Part shown: piece by piece, positions 46,178 to 57,850 of the stretch
How positions within the stretch are numbered: position 1 is the first letter of the stretch
Layout: each line of letters opens with the position of its first letter
From: Bursaphelenchus xylophilus
Lineage: Eukaryota > Nematoda > Chromadorea > Rhabditida > Aphelenchoididae
NCBI GenBank assembly: GCA_904066235.2
Contig: CAJFCV020000002.1
Coordinates: forward strand, 6,758,001-6,822,000
DNA length: 64,000 nt
Reading direction: 5' to 3'
Translations under genes and position numbers: made by a program
The notes under the pieces: generated by a model
What the model was told of the DNA's origin: nothing
Databases searched by the model: none
Seen by the model: the letters and a program-made list of their open reading frames with translations, nothing else

Positions 46178-49131
46178 ATGGCCCAGACCCAGGTCGGTAT
46201 TAAAGTAGTGAAAACGAAACCCTTTGCGGGACAAAAACCTGGTACAAGTGGTCTTCGGAAAAGAGTAGGTTAATTTGAATTAGTCATTAATGGTCGCAAA
46301 TATTACAGGTTCCCGAATTTCAACAAGAACACTACACAGAAAATTTTATTCAATGCGTTTTGGACGGTGGGCTAGGGGATGAAAAGGTTGGAGCTTGTCT
46401 GGTTGTCGGCGGGGATGGAAGGTACCTATGCCCGCAGGCCATCAGCGTTATAATTAAAATGAGCGCGGCTAATGGAGTAAGAATGATATTTCTGTGCATA
46501 TATTTTTAGATTGACAAATTGATCATTGCAAAAGACGGCATCCTTTCCACGCCATCTCTTTCTCATGTTATCCGAGCCCGAAAGTACAATAATGGAAAAA
46601 AGATTCATGGTGGAATCATTCTAACAGCTTCACATAACCCTGGAGGACCAAAGAATGATTTCGGAATAAAATTCAATGGCGAAAATGGTGGGCCAGCTCC
46701 AGAAAAGGTTACCGACAAGATCTTTGAGTTGACTAAAACGATTAGTCAATACAAGATTTGCCCTGATCTTAACATTGATTTTGGCCAAGTTGGGGAGGCT
46801 GAAGTTGTGAGAGAAGGCTATTCGAGTATGACGATTCAAGTCATCGATGGGATTGACGATTACGTTACTTATATGGAAGAGATCTTCGACTTTTCGGAGG
46901 TATGCTGAATTTTTATTTGTAGAAGGGTTTATAACATTTTGTTAGTTGAGCCGTTAATTAGCAAAGGTGGGCGGCAACACAGGCTCTTTCCGGGTCGATT
47001 TTGCCATTTTCTTCATCGATCCAGTCGGCCAGCTTGTCGAGGGCTCGTTCGGAAAGGGTATGGCAGAGTTGCTCTAGTTTCTCAATCTTTCCGTAGTAGG
47101 TGTGGCAATATTCCTGTAATGTACTTATTTTCTTAAATCATGCTTTACCTTCACTAATGGCTTCAATGTCTCACGGTCATATTTGCCCAGTTCCTCTAAC
47201 TTATCCTTGACACTTGTGAAAAGCTGCTTGCACGGAGTGCAAAGTCTTTCATCCGTGATGCTTGCAGTTTGGAAGTCCGAACTTTGATATTGGGCGATGT
47301 CGAGGGGGTTACGTGGATAATCGGCTAAAGTCTTGGACAAAGCCAGGCCAATTATAACTGACAGAATGAGAACAGTTCTCATGATTTCTGGAATTGTTAT
47401 ACCATTGAGGTTCTTGTCTTTTATACCTTAAATTCAAGATGGCGAGACGCGGAATATCAGGCTTAATGAAGTTTAAATCGGTTTAACTGGCATTAGTTTT
47501 TGCGATAAGTGGAGAAAGGGCAGAGTATAGAAAGTTACAATTAAAGATGCTTAAAAATTGATTGATACAAGGAAAAATTATTTGAATATATTTTTAAATT
47601 TCAGATCCGCCGGTTTGTCTCAGGGGAGTTGACTGGAAAACCGTTCAAGATCTTGGCCGACTCCATGAGTGGGGTTACCGGTCCATATGTGTCCACCATC
47701 CTTGTCGATAAGCTTGGCGCTGCGCCGGACTCTTGCCTCAGAACGAAACCTTTACCAGATTTTGGAGGAGGACATCCTGATCCCAACTTGACCTACGCAA
47801 AGGATTTGGTGACTCGTATGGAAAGAGGGGAGCATGATCTAGGTGTTGCTTTTGATGGAGATGGAGACCGGAACATGATTCTTGGAAAAAACGGATTCTT
47901 TGTTACTCCAAGTGATTCTTTGGCAGTAATTGGCGCCAATATTCAATGCATCCCATATTTTCTGAAACATGGCGTGAACGGTAATTTATTAAAAGGGGAA
48001 GGATTGGAGTGTGGCAAACAGAAGTGGAAAAATTGGTTAAAATTTAGAACGTAATTTTTTAAAACGGGGTAGGGCACTCGGAACTTCCAACATTATTTCA
48101 TGCATTTTTTCCGTCAATAATGCACCAATTTCTATAAAATTTATATCAAATTTAACGCGCCATTTTCTGTCTACCAAGTATTATGCGTCTACGTTCACAG
48201 AGGAACCCGTACTGACCTTTGGAATTTTCATTCTAAATTTTAAAGCCCATAATCGGTGAAGCTAGAAAAAAATTTCGATGTTCAAGGAATGATATATGGT
48301 TAGCTCGAAACTCGCATGCGAAATTATAAGAAAATCTCTGTGCCCCACCTGAAAAGACTTACCTTGTTAGATACTGTAATTCGATGTTTCAGGTTTTGCC
48401 CGTTCCATGCCAACGGCTTGTGCTATTGATATTGTTGCGAAGGCAAAGAACCTCCCGTGTTATGAAGTGCCCACTGGTTGGAAGTACTTTGGAAATCTGA
48501 TGGATGCCAAGAAATTATCTTTGTGCGGTGAAGAGTCTTTCGGAACTGGATCTGACCATATTCGTGAAAAGGACGGAATTTGGGCCTTCCTGGCTTGGCT
48601 TCAGATCTTGGCCAGAACCAGATCCAGTGTCCCCGAACTTATTAAGAACCATTGGAAAACTTATGGGAGAAATGTGTTTACGAGATATGATTACGAGAAT
48701 GTCGATGCTTCTGGCGCTAACCTTATGATGACTTATCTAACTCCAATGTTGGGTGGTTTTGCTGGGATGGAATACAAGGCCAATGGCCAAACGTTTAAGG
48801 TTCTAAAAGCTGACAACTTCTCGTATACCGACCCTGTCGACGGATCAGTTGCTAAAGAGCAAGGAATCAGAATCTTCTTCGAAGGAGGAGCTAGGGTTAT
48901 CTATAGATTAAGTGGAACTGGATCGGCTGGAGCCACAATCAGAGTTTATGTGGAAAAGTATCTTCAGAATGACGACCCTCAACTGGAGGCTCCGTCTGAG
49001 GTTCGTTCCACTTCTTAATATAACTTCTGATTTTATTTTAGGAGTTACTGAAACCAGCCATTTTGGTTGCTCTTCAAATATGCAAAATGGAACAATTTAC
49101 CGGTCGAACGGCCCCAACAGTCATCACCTAA
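46178..49131 (+). CDS. Phosphoglucomutase (alpha-D-glucose phosphomutase)
   Basis: Interconverts glucose-1-phosphate and glucose-6-phosphate in the cytosol (glycogen and trehalose metabolism). Six exons, 46178-46264, 46309-46476, 46510-46899, 47605-47980, 48393-49000 and 49042-49131, give 572 aa in phase. Motifs in order: [15 protein letters not shown] at the N-terminus, the phosphoserine loop [16 protein letters not shown], the Mg-binding loop FDGDGDRN, the sugar-specificity loop GEESFG and the phosphate-binding [11 protein letters not shown]. The C-terminus ends TAPTVIT, as in animal PGM1. The third intron (46900-47604) contains the opposite-strand saposin-like gene, and the fourth (47981-48392) a decayed MITE. 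A TATA-less start; no trans-splice site assigned. Confidence 0.93.
46958..47382 (-). CDS. Saposin-like (SapB) secreted protein, nested in mutase intron
   Basis: Two exons, 47382-47149 and 47113-46958, joined in phase 0, give 129 aa. It lies wholly within a phosphoglucomutase intron on the other strand. A signal peptide ([16 protein letters not shown]) is followed by a pro-like stretch, then the SapB core: [36 protein letters not shown] and [10 protein letters not shown]. Six cysteines in the saposin order (CxxC, C, C, C, C) are visible. Family members bind and disrupt lipid membranes; nematode spp genes include antimicrobial or digestive proteins. A TATAAAAG box precedes it (47418-47425 minus). 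Specific function not inferable. Confidence 0.88.
47418..47425 (-). promoter_or_regulatory. TATA box of the saposin-like gene
   Basis: TATAAAAG on the minus strand, about 40 bp upstream of the ATG at 47382-47380. Confidence 0.6.
48060..48280. mobile_element. Decayed family-B MITE in the phosphoglucomutase intron
   Basis: Resembles the 2978-3310 element: CAATAATGCACCAATTTCTA, then TATCAAATTTAACGCGCC, then GCCCATAATCGGTGAAGC. The right-hand end is not recognisable. Confidence 0.65.
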
Positions 49132-49787
49132 ATCTTGCTCCTTAAGTGTTATAACAGGGGAAGGAAAGTTTAAAGAAAATCCGGGCGTCGCACTTGTAAG
49201 CCTTCCCCTGTAAGTAGTTTTTACAGTTTTGCAGCCTTGTAGTTTTTCTAGGAGTGCCTTATGGTTAGCTAAAAATGATTGTGATATCGAATAAATAAAT
49301 AAAGACTTCTAAAGAACAATCACCGGGATTTTTTTTGTTGTTTTCTGTCTTCCCTGCAAATAAGAACGGTTTCCATACTTTGTGTGTTCTCTAGAGTTGG
49401 TGCGGATGTTATGGCGGGATCCGTGAACCGTTCTTTGACTTTGCTCGCCAGGCTTATTGCGAACCTTTGTACAGCTGATAAAAGAACAATATTTTCCCTT
49501 TGAGCAAAGTACGGGACGATGTTAATGTGTCTTATAAAAGAAGTTCGGTCGACTGATGGCGATCTCCTTCCTATTTACCTTTTCTTGTTTGATAAACCCC
49601 TTCTTTCTCTCATAATTGGAGTATAAACAAGTGGAATTATGTGTATTTGTGACAGTAAAGGGCCTTCTCCTTGGGTTTCTTATTCTATTTTTCACAACAT
49701 AGTTCCTCCTAATTTCGTTTATTTTGAATTGCTTTCTCTCCCAATCGGTCTGTTTTCAGAAGATCTCCTATACGTGTGACCTCAGGG
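49132..49787 (+). promoter_or_regulatory. Upstream region of the ADP/ATP carrier
   Basis: Contains TATAAAAG at 49533-49540 and a splice acceptor (TGTTTTCAG) at about 49759. This suggests a 5' UTR intron before the ATG at 49788. The mutase 3' UTR occupies the left part (AATAAATAAATAAA near 49290). Confidence 0.5.
49533..49540 (+). promoter_or_regulatory. TATA box
   Basis: TATAAAAG, 248 bp upstream of the ADP/ATP carrier ATG, with the 5' UTR intron between. Confidence 0.45.
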
Positions 49788-52700
49788 ATGTCTGCCGATA
49801 CCTTTGTGGAAGTTGGAGGGACCGGGAAGAAACTGTCCGAGAAGAATGTCGCTGTTAAATTTGCCGTTGATTTCTTAGCTGGAGGCGCTTCGGCCGCCTT
49901 GGCAAGAACACTCGTCGCCCCCATCGATCGTGTCAAGTTATTATTGCAACTACAGGTGAGAATTTACATTAATTATTCATCTGGTATTCTGTGATTTCAT
50001 AGGTCTTATTTTAAGCATGCCCAACAAACAATTGCTGAAGACAAGAGATACAAAGGGATCATTGACTGCTTCGGAAGAGTGTTCAGAGAGCAAGGCCCTC
50101 TCACATTTTGGCGTGGAAACGGTGTAAATGTGGTCAGGATCTTTCCCCAACAGGCTCTCAACTTTGCTTTCAAAGATGCTTACAAATTAGGATTCAACAA
50201 AGTGGGATAAATTATTTTTATTTTGATGATGACAGTGCAATTATTACACAGATTTGTTCAGGATGTTGATAAGAAGACCCATTTCTGGCGATTCTTCGCA
50301 GGAAATCTCTTATCTGGAGGTTTTGCTGGAGCGACTTCATTGTGTTTCATCTATCCTCTGGACTTTGCTCGTACTCGTTTGGCTACAGATATTGGAAAAG
50401 GAGAGGCCCGGGAATTCCGAGGATTCTCTCATTGTGTATCATCAATTGTAAAGACGGATGGGATCAAGGGATTGTATCGAGGCTTCAGCTCTTCTGTTCA
50501 AGGAATCTTTATTTACCGGTAAGTTACAATCGCTGTACTAGAACTATTCTGATCATATGTTTTGAAACCTTATGTAGAGATTCATAATGCCGACATTTCT
50601 TTGAGCGAGGGTTTGCTGTTCCCACTTCCAAAACGACTTGCTTCTGTTAGGGCTTCATCCAAAGAAGTAAAAACTTGGTGACTATCGATTTGCATGTCTA
50701 ACTTTTTTAGTCCCCTGAGTATAAAATCTGCAATTTTTTATGCAATCATTATAGCATTTTTACCGTGGACGTCGACAAAATAAACCAAACAGCCATCTTT
50801 TCGCAGCTCTAGGATAACGTCATTAAACTGCTTAAGACCGACGTAATCAATGTCACACATCGCAGCGCAATCAAAAATGAATATCTTAGGTTTCGGGGCG
50901 TGTGTTGGTTTGGGCCATCTTAGATATGTCTGTCTGACTTTCTTCTTGAAGATAGTAGCGTTTGTAAAGAGTAGCATTGACTCCAATCTAAAGACGGCGA
51001 TGTGTTCTGATTCCGTATTTTTATTGAATTTGGCAGTCCAATATGGCCTAAATCAATTTGAACTCATTTTAATTATATTACCATTGCGTTCGAGCGGAGA
51101 CAGCGAAAAGTTCAAATAGTACACCAATAGCCAGTCCGTAGATGACATCAGATAATAAGGAAGCACAGAATGTGACCACCCAAATCGAAAAATCCCATTT
51201 GCATAAACGCCAGAGTTTAGGAAGCTCGAAAAAACCCATGAATAAAGACCTTAGAGCGATAACCACGATGGCTGCTAGGGCCGACTAAATCATGGTTTTT
51301 ATATAAAACTGCATCCCTTACCAAAGGCAAATAGTACATTAAAGGTCCAAACACTAACAGTACTGTTAATACCAGTAGACCACTTACAATATTGCACAGC
51401 TGAACAATCAATTTTAGTTTATAGAATAATAGTTTTCTTACCGGGGAACTACCTCCGCATTCATCGATAATAAAAGGTCGGCCAAGGCCGGTGGATGGAG
51501 GGAAAACTGGGGCGAATCCAACCAGGGATAAGGTGATCCCATACGCATATAATTCCTGGTTGTCATCTATCTCATACTTCTTTTTGACACAGAAAATTCG
51601 AGATAAACTTAAATGAACAGCGATGATGACTATAGACAAGGCGATTGCGTCGAAGATTAGGTCTTGGAAAAGCGCCAAGCGCGGTAACCTTGGTGTAGGG
51701 AGGCCTGTGGGGACCGTTCCAACCACTCGAACGTTGTGATTGACATCTATTTGTAGTATGTAAGCAGTTGAAATCATCGTTACTACCTAAGATTTCGTGA
51801 TATTCGTAAAGTAACTCACCAATATTAGTTCATAGGGTATTACAAATTTCTGAGAAGGCCAAATCTTGGCTAAGATTAGGGTTAGGAGGAATTTGCAGAA
51901 GCACAAGTATAGGATTGAAACAACGAAGATACCAAATGTAACGATATTTGTATTGGGCACTTCCATTGCAACTTGGTAAATATTCTTAAGGAATATAGAC
52001 AAAATATTGTTAGATTACTTTAAACATGTAACCAAAGCCATGAGAATGTGGTTTGGCAACTCCAAGAATTGTATCTAATTGAGTAACCAACACTTGGATC
52101 GCAGCTGCCGTAATAAATCCACTGACCAGAGCTTCGGAAAAGTATTCAGCGAAGAATTCCAGTTTCAAAACAGCGAATACAAGCTGAATTGCAAACATTT
52201 AAATGTGAATTACTAATTGCGATTACATACACAACATAGACCGACAAGAAAAGTGAGTGTAGAAACAATAACTGAGGGGTCCAGATCTTCTACATTGGCC
52301 ATAGGTAGAAGAGATCCATTCGGGAATTCGTATTTACTCATAGTTTGTTCTTGGGAAGCCTTACACATGACAGATACGATGGCAAAGGGACCGAGAGATC
52401 CATGCATCCAAGAAGTAAAGAAGGGAAAGATAACAGCTCCCAGGAAGGTTGAATAGAGTCCATTCACAGGGGGGAGGCCTGCTAGGATTGCATAGGCCAT
52501 GCCTGGAAGCGTCAATATTCGATTTCTTAAAATGGAATTACCTTGCGTGATATTAAAAAAAGCGATCATTATTCCAGCCATCAGATCCCCAAATAACTGC
52601 TGTTTTAAATTGTATTTTGGTATCCATGATAGAAAAGGAAATAAGCTTGCCAGGGAATGAAGGAAATAATCCAAAGAACTGAACGGCTTCACGTAAGATT

Positions 52701-53452
52701 TTGCGACTTTTCTGGAAAAGTTTGTTAGGTATATCCAGAAAAATCTGTTACCTCCAGGCCGGAGAATTGTCTGACCCAATAAGGCCAAATTCCTCTGAAT
52801 CGATTGGCTTTCCATTAACGGAAACTCGTCGCATCCTTATTGAAGATACGACGTCGTTTGGAGTAGTTTGACGTTAAAGTGAAACCAAATTTGCAAGGTC
52901 TCGTGTGTGAGTTTTAGCCGATAAATATTCAAATCCTTTGCGTCAGAATTTGATTGCAGTTCTTTCAACCCGTCATTTGATAACGTACAGATCATACCTT
53001 AAAAGAGTGACTTTTAAAATTTAGTCATATTTGTTGGCTGGAGTAAGACTATCTTTGATTTTGATGATTATTAATAATTTATCAGCGTGTGACCGATAAA
53101 ACTGTTTTTCACTTTCAGGGCAGCCTACTTTGGTCTTTTTGACACGGTAGTGGGAACGGTGGTCGAGGACAAGCGGAATCTTCCCTTCCTGGGCGCCTGG
53201 GTGATCGGTCAGTTCAGTGTGGTCAGCGCCGGCCTTGTTTCATATCCATGGGACACTGTCAGGCGCCGGATGATGATGCAGAGCGGCCGAACCGACGTCC
53301 TCTACAATTCCACCTTGCATTGCTGGGCGAAGGTATGGAAAGATGAAGGAGGATTTAGAGCCTTCTACAAGGGTGCCTACTCCAATGTACTCAGAGGAAT
53401 GGGGTCAGCGTTGGTGCTCGCCTTTTACTCGGAGATCACAAAGTATGCCTAG
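49788..53452 (+). CDS. Mitochondrial ADP/ATP carrier (adenine nucleotide translocase)
   Basis: SLC25 carrier exchanging ADP and ATP across the inner mitochondrial membrane. Exons 49788-49955, 50016-50201, 50262-50518 and 53119-53452 are in phase and give 314 aa. Three Px[DE]xx[RK] carrier signatures are present ([33 protein letters not shown]), and the diagnostic RRRMMM hexapeptide is exact. Its N-terminus ([20 protein letters not shown]) is about 15-20 residues longer than usual for animal ANTs. [15 protein letters not shown] aligns with the conserved DKKTQFWRYFAGN. The last intron (50519-53118) contains an antisense SLC26 gene. Worm ANT paralogues differ by tissue, and this one may be a divergent paralogue. 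Confidence 0.92.
50582..52815 (-). CDS. SLC26-type sulfate/anion transporter with STAS domain, nested in ANT intron
   Basis: Multi-pass anion exchanger of the SLC26/SulP family. From the ATG at 52815-52813 the first exon carries [20 protein letters not shown], an in-frame 39-bp intron (removal gives [20 protein letters not shown]), and [19 protein letters not shown] membrane text. Further exons encode [29 protein letters not shown], the [26 protein letters not shown] block (the conserved SSxP-like loop), [12 protein letters not shown] and SVSARTQW. The last exons form the STAS domain ([28 protein letters not shown] with a 35-bp intron at the H codon) and end at 50582. Exact intron positions in the middle are approximate; about 600-650 aa. 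It is entirely inside the ADP/ATP carrier's last intron, opposite strand. Substrate cannot be told from sequence. Confidence 0.88.
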
Positions 53453-54033
53453 AATTACAACATACGGGAATGTACATGATATCATGGGAATCGATGCCAT
53501 TACTGAACAAATCGTTTTTCTAATTTTATTGAATAAAACATTTTACTGTCCCAGACTTTGGAGTAGAAAACTTTTTATAAAGAGCACTCAGAACTCAAAG
53601 TGTATACGTGATTTTTTTACAATTTATGGACTCCCATCCTCGAGTGAAAAACAAGCCCAACAAAAATAAATCGTCAGTTAATACATCTAAGACGAACGTC
53701 ATCGGGACTAAAATAGGACAAACCAGTGGTTTGGACAGGGTTACCATTATATCGTGAAAGTTAGTTGTAAATGTTGTAGTACTGTACTACATTTAAACCA
53801 ATGACCCATTAATCCTAACCTATTTTTAATGCTCAGACATTACACTAACAAGGGAAGTCACTTAAATCACGGATCGATTTTGTAAAACTACTGGTACAGC
53901 GATGGGGAGGGTAGGACGGAGATACCAAACCTGAAAACCGCTACACCGGCCTCTGGGAGCCGAGATAATCGACCAAAAAGTTTGACCAAATTCGTCCGAA
54001 CATTTCTTCCTTCCGAAAGAACAAAAGCCAGCG

Positions 54034-54108
54034 AACCGAATGGTCCGGTGGTCTGGAAGCGCGCTTCCGGGCCTTCACCTTTTCAGGTTCGAATCCGCGC
54101 GGGTCTCG
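54034..54108 (+). pseudogene. tRNA-like sequence in foldback left arm
   Basis: A-box-like TGGTCCGGTGG, then GGTTCGAATCC. The T-arm has one mismatch and an acceptor stem cannot be formed. It is repeated in inverted form in the right arm. Confidence 0.5.
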
Positions 54109-54339
54109 AACTTGTGAAAAATTTATAAAACAGTTGATGTAATCCAGTAAATTTACTAGCAATTTATTTTTAGATTTTATGCCTATTTTGCGGTAAATTT
54201 TCAACCTGGAAAATTCAAATAGTTTGGAACTCGCATTCAAATTATTACTCTGAAATTTCGTAAAATATGTAAAAAATCAAGAATTTTGTCTTACCGGTAA
54301 ATTTACTGGATTACAAGAAAAGTTTAAAAAATTACTTGA

Positions 54340-54410
54340 CCCATGCGGATTCGAACCTGAAAAGGCCAAGGCCCGGAAGCGCGCTTCCAGACCACCGGAC
54401 CATTCGGTTC
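54340..54410 (-). pseudogene. tRNA-like sequence in foldback right arm
   Basis: Inverted counterpart of the left-arm copy, with CCTGAAAAGGCCAAGGCCCG between the boxes; a few bases differ. Confidence 0.5.
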
Positions 54411-57400
54411 TCTTCCCTCTTCCGTTCGGAACAGAGGACTATTCCGAGCAACTTTTTATGGTCAAACCTTTTTGGTCGATTATCTCGGCTCCCAGAGGCC
54501 GGTGGAGGTAGCGGTTTTCAGATTTGATATCTCCGTCCTACCTTCCCCATCGCAGTAACAGTCGTTTTTAAAAATCGATCCGTGACTTAAGTGACTTCCC
54601 TTGTAAGATGTACGGCGGAGACACGAAGTGCAACTCTCAATTTTCGTGTGAACTTGACCCTCATTAACCTTTAGCCGGAACGTCTCCTTTATCTGATGCC
54701 GAATCTCGTCGCTTTATAAAAAAAAAAGAAAATCGAGTTTTCGGGGATTTGAATGAGTTCGCATGTCTGATTTGGTGTTTTTACAAGAAAGTGTACTGTT
54801 TTATAATTTCGGGTTTTATCAGTTTTTTGTGATTGTAATTCAGAACTTATTTAAAACATGGAGAAACTGTAATAATAATTTACACACATGTCTGAAAGTA
54901 ACACTTTAATGTTATTTATTAGCTTGTTTAGGAGAAGGAAACAATGTGGGCCTGCCTTTACTCCTATTCCCAGCCGCTCGTCCCCGGTTTCTAGTGGAGT
55001 CTTCTTTAAAGCAATCCCCGCTTTGCTTTCATCGGTTTGGAGGCGCGCTTTTCGAATGACCAAATGCGTCTTCCTGTGGATTGTTTTCCTCGGATTCCCC
55101 AGCGAGATGTTATCAGCGGGAATCCTCCCTTTTATCTTTTTTTTGTTGTTTCAGCTATTTGTCAACCGGATATAACAACATTATGAGCTTGTGAAAGGGA
55201 AAACGGAGGGATTCGGATCGTTTTTACGATTTCGGAGTAGGAAGTTTCCCGCCCTACTTTAATGGTTTCTGAAATCTGGCCGCTCCTTGTGGTATTATGA
55301 TTCATTTCGTACTCAAATAAAAACATTTGAGAGTTTCTTTGGTTAGGTCTGCTTTGAAGGCTTATATTCAACGATAAGCGAAAATTATTGTCATAAAAAG
55401 GTGATTTTTCGGGGGTATTAATTTTTTTAGTTGTTAGTCATTATCTTCAATAAGTATCTACAAGTTTCTTAGTGTTAAAAATAGATTTAAATTAGTACAT
55501 GTTCTCCGTTCATTTTTTACGTACCTTTAAACTGATCCGGAAGAGTTTTACTCAGGTGAAAACCTTTGAAGCGGGTTAAGTGCACCTTCAGAAAAGAATT
55601 TGATGCGCGCGAAATGTCCTTAAGATGATCGTGCACTCTCTCCGACTTTGGTCGCTCCAACAGCGAGCTCCGGTTCAATCGAGGAAGATGTTTTTTTGAT
55701 GGGAGAGAGCGAGTTTGGAGCGTTTTTTGTTTGCTCTATTTAAATTTCCGAAGCCGGTTATGACGGTGGATTCCACGGGAGATTGACTCGTTTTGGAATC
55801 GCTTTAATGGTTTGATCTTGTATAAAGTAATATTTTTATGGAGTTTTCTTATCTGTTTTTTCATGCGCCCCTTGTTTATGACGTTCTTTTTGCCGTTCTT
55901 GAATATTTTGAATGTTGTCTTGCATTAGAACTTGACCTGCACCGTTTTACGACCGTTGAAATCGAGTTTTAATCCAAATGTATGGTTGTAGTGTGCAGCC
56001 ATCTTTCACACCATTCTTGATCGATGAGATTACTTTTTATAAGAATGGTGATATTGCAGCGTTCATTCCCCTTTAGATGCTAATGCACACATGGTTGGGG
56101 GCCGGGCTTTGGTAGGGATGTGCCCAATTTTTCGGGCCCCGCGGGGCCGGGGCCGAAAGCCTCCTTCAGAAAAAAAAATTTTCTTGATTTGGAATGAAGA
56201 AATTCTTGAAAAAATGGTAATTGAAGGTGGTAGATGGAGACTTGGATATTTCTTACAAAGAACGGAGCATGACAAACATTTCGGAGTAAATTCAGGCAAA
56301 TGAAAAAAAGTAAAAATAAAAAATCGGGGCCGTGCCTTTAAAAATTTTGGAAAGGGCCGGCCCCACCAGCCATGTCTATTAATGTAATTCTCATCGTCAG
56401 ATTCATGAGTTAAAAGTATTTTTCGGGTAATCGTTTGGGGGTATCGACTGTCCTAATGCTTTGCATGTGATAAGGGACTCCGAAGTATAATAAAACAAAC
56501 AGTTTTACGGCGATGGTATAAATATCTCTTCGAATTTTACGGGTTTCATCTCTGTTTTTGTGGTCTTCTTGATCATTTGCGCCTCTGCAAAAGATCCGCT
56601 CAAATTAATTATATTTGTTTTCGAAGCCGACCGAAGCAAACGGCGAATTTGAATAATTTTGTCGGCAGCTTGAAGCGGAAACCCTCCGTTTCTGTTTGAT
56701 TTTCGCTCGATTTGCGTTGGTTTTGAGTTCGCTGAACTCGTTATGATAATTCGGAGAGACCGGGGAAGAGTTCAGTATTAGGGCGTCATCCTAATATCAA
56801 CCATTATGTTAATTTTGATCGGAAGTAAATGGTTATGCATTCAAGAACGGATGAACGCCGCGTGTCTGACCTCTGTTAATTGTGTAATGTAAAGACATTA
56901 GTGGGGTGTGGGCAGCGGTCGGCGTTGTTTCTCCTTGGTGTTGTTGGATATAATACCTCCTCTGAGCATTGAAGTCCTTACTGTTCTCCTTGCCTTGCTT
57001 AACATGATTAATTTGTTTCGAGATGAGCCCAAACATGTTGCTGATAAGGTTCTGTTGAGGTAATTCGATTAGAAATTTCCTGGGTTCTTTTTGAGGGAAA
57101 TTCTCTGGATGGGCTGTTTCCTCTCATTTAATCCAATCACCCCGGTTTGATGCTAACATCCATGTTATCTGGCTCAAACTCTGCATTCTCGGGGGGATTT
57201 CTCCCCGCTCCGTCGATTCTCACCTCTAATCGTCTCGCAATTCACTCTAATCGGGACTCGGCGGAGCTCCAAAATCTCCCTCCGGTCTTTCCCAAACTTT
57301 TTTGTTCACGGCTTCCCCGTCGAGGCTATGAAAATCTATTTCACGGCCTTATCGGCTGATAGGCGTTTCCGTTTCGAAGGTTATTTCCCCCCAGAGTTTC

Positions 57401-57850
57401 ATGCTTTTCAGACCTTCCCAACATTGTCGAACGTGAGGTGAGCGAACGAGCATGCTTTAATTACTGTTTTTTACGTTATTCGCCCTTGTTGAATTGAATG
57501 GTCATTCCTAACTTTATTTTGAGCAGGGAACAATGCTTTTGTTATATCATATACTTGTCACATCTATGTTTTTGTGTTAGTTCGTGATAATTTTCTGTGA
57601 ATCACGTTATATTATAATTTACTGTGAATCACGCAAAAAGAATAAAAAAAATCTTTATTGGATTACGTAACAGCATGCGTTTCTGTTTTTTGGTATTTTT
57701 TATAACGACAAACATTATTGTTTGGTCCGCGCTCGTTTTCGTATCTTTAATGTCCTCCATTTTATTATTCTGGAAACATTTCAGACATATGTTGACCAGT
57801 GAATAACCAATACCTTGTAAATACATCTAACTCAAAAAATATTTTTTATA

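Larger units (their letters stand above)
53847..54605. mobile_element. Foldback element with tRNA-like arms
   Basis: About 759 bp. ACAAGGGAAGTCACTTAA at the left is mirrored by CTTAAGTGACTTCCCTTGT at the right, and homology of the arms runs for about 310 bp with some decay (CGGAGATA, CCTCTGGGAGCCGAGATAAT in both). Each arm contains a tRNA-like segment (54034-54108 and 54340-54410) with a TGGTCCGGTGG A-box-like and a GGTTCGAATCC B-box-like string at about 45 bp spacing. The spacer is about 130 bp. No coding frame and no clear target duplication. Confidence 0.75.
53453..57850. other. Intergenic region with foldback element
   Basis: About 4.4 kb. It includes the 53847-54605 foldback element and a short GC-rich patch at 56116-56160 (palindromic CGGGCCCCGCGGGGCC). 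No gene was supported between the ADP/ATP carrier and MICAL. Confidence 0.45.

Noticed and set aside
56091..56390. Possible hAT-like element with GC-rich palindrome
   Set aside because: The ends (TAGGGATGTGCC / TAGACATGGC) only loosely resemble each other and there is no 8-bp duplication.
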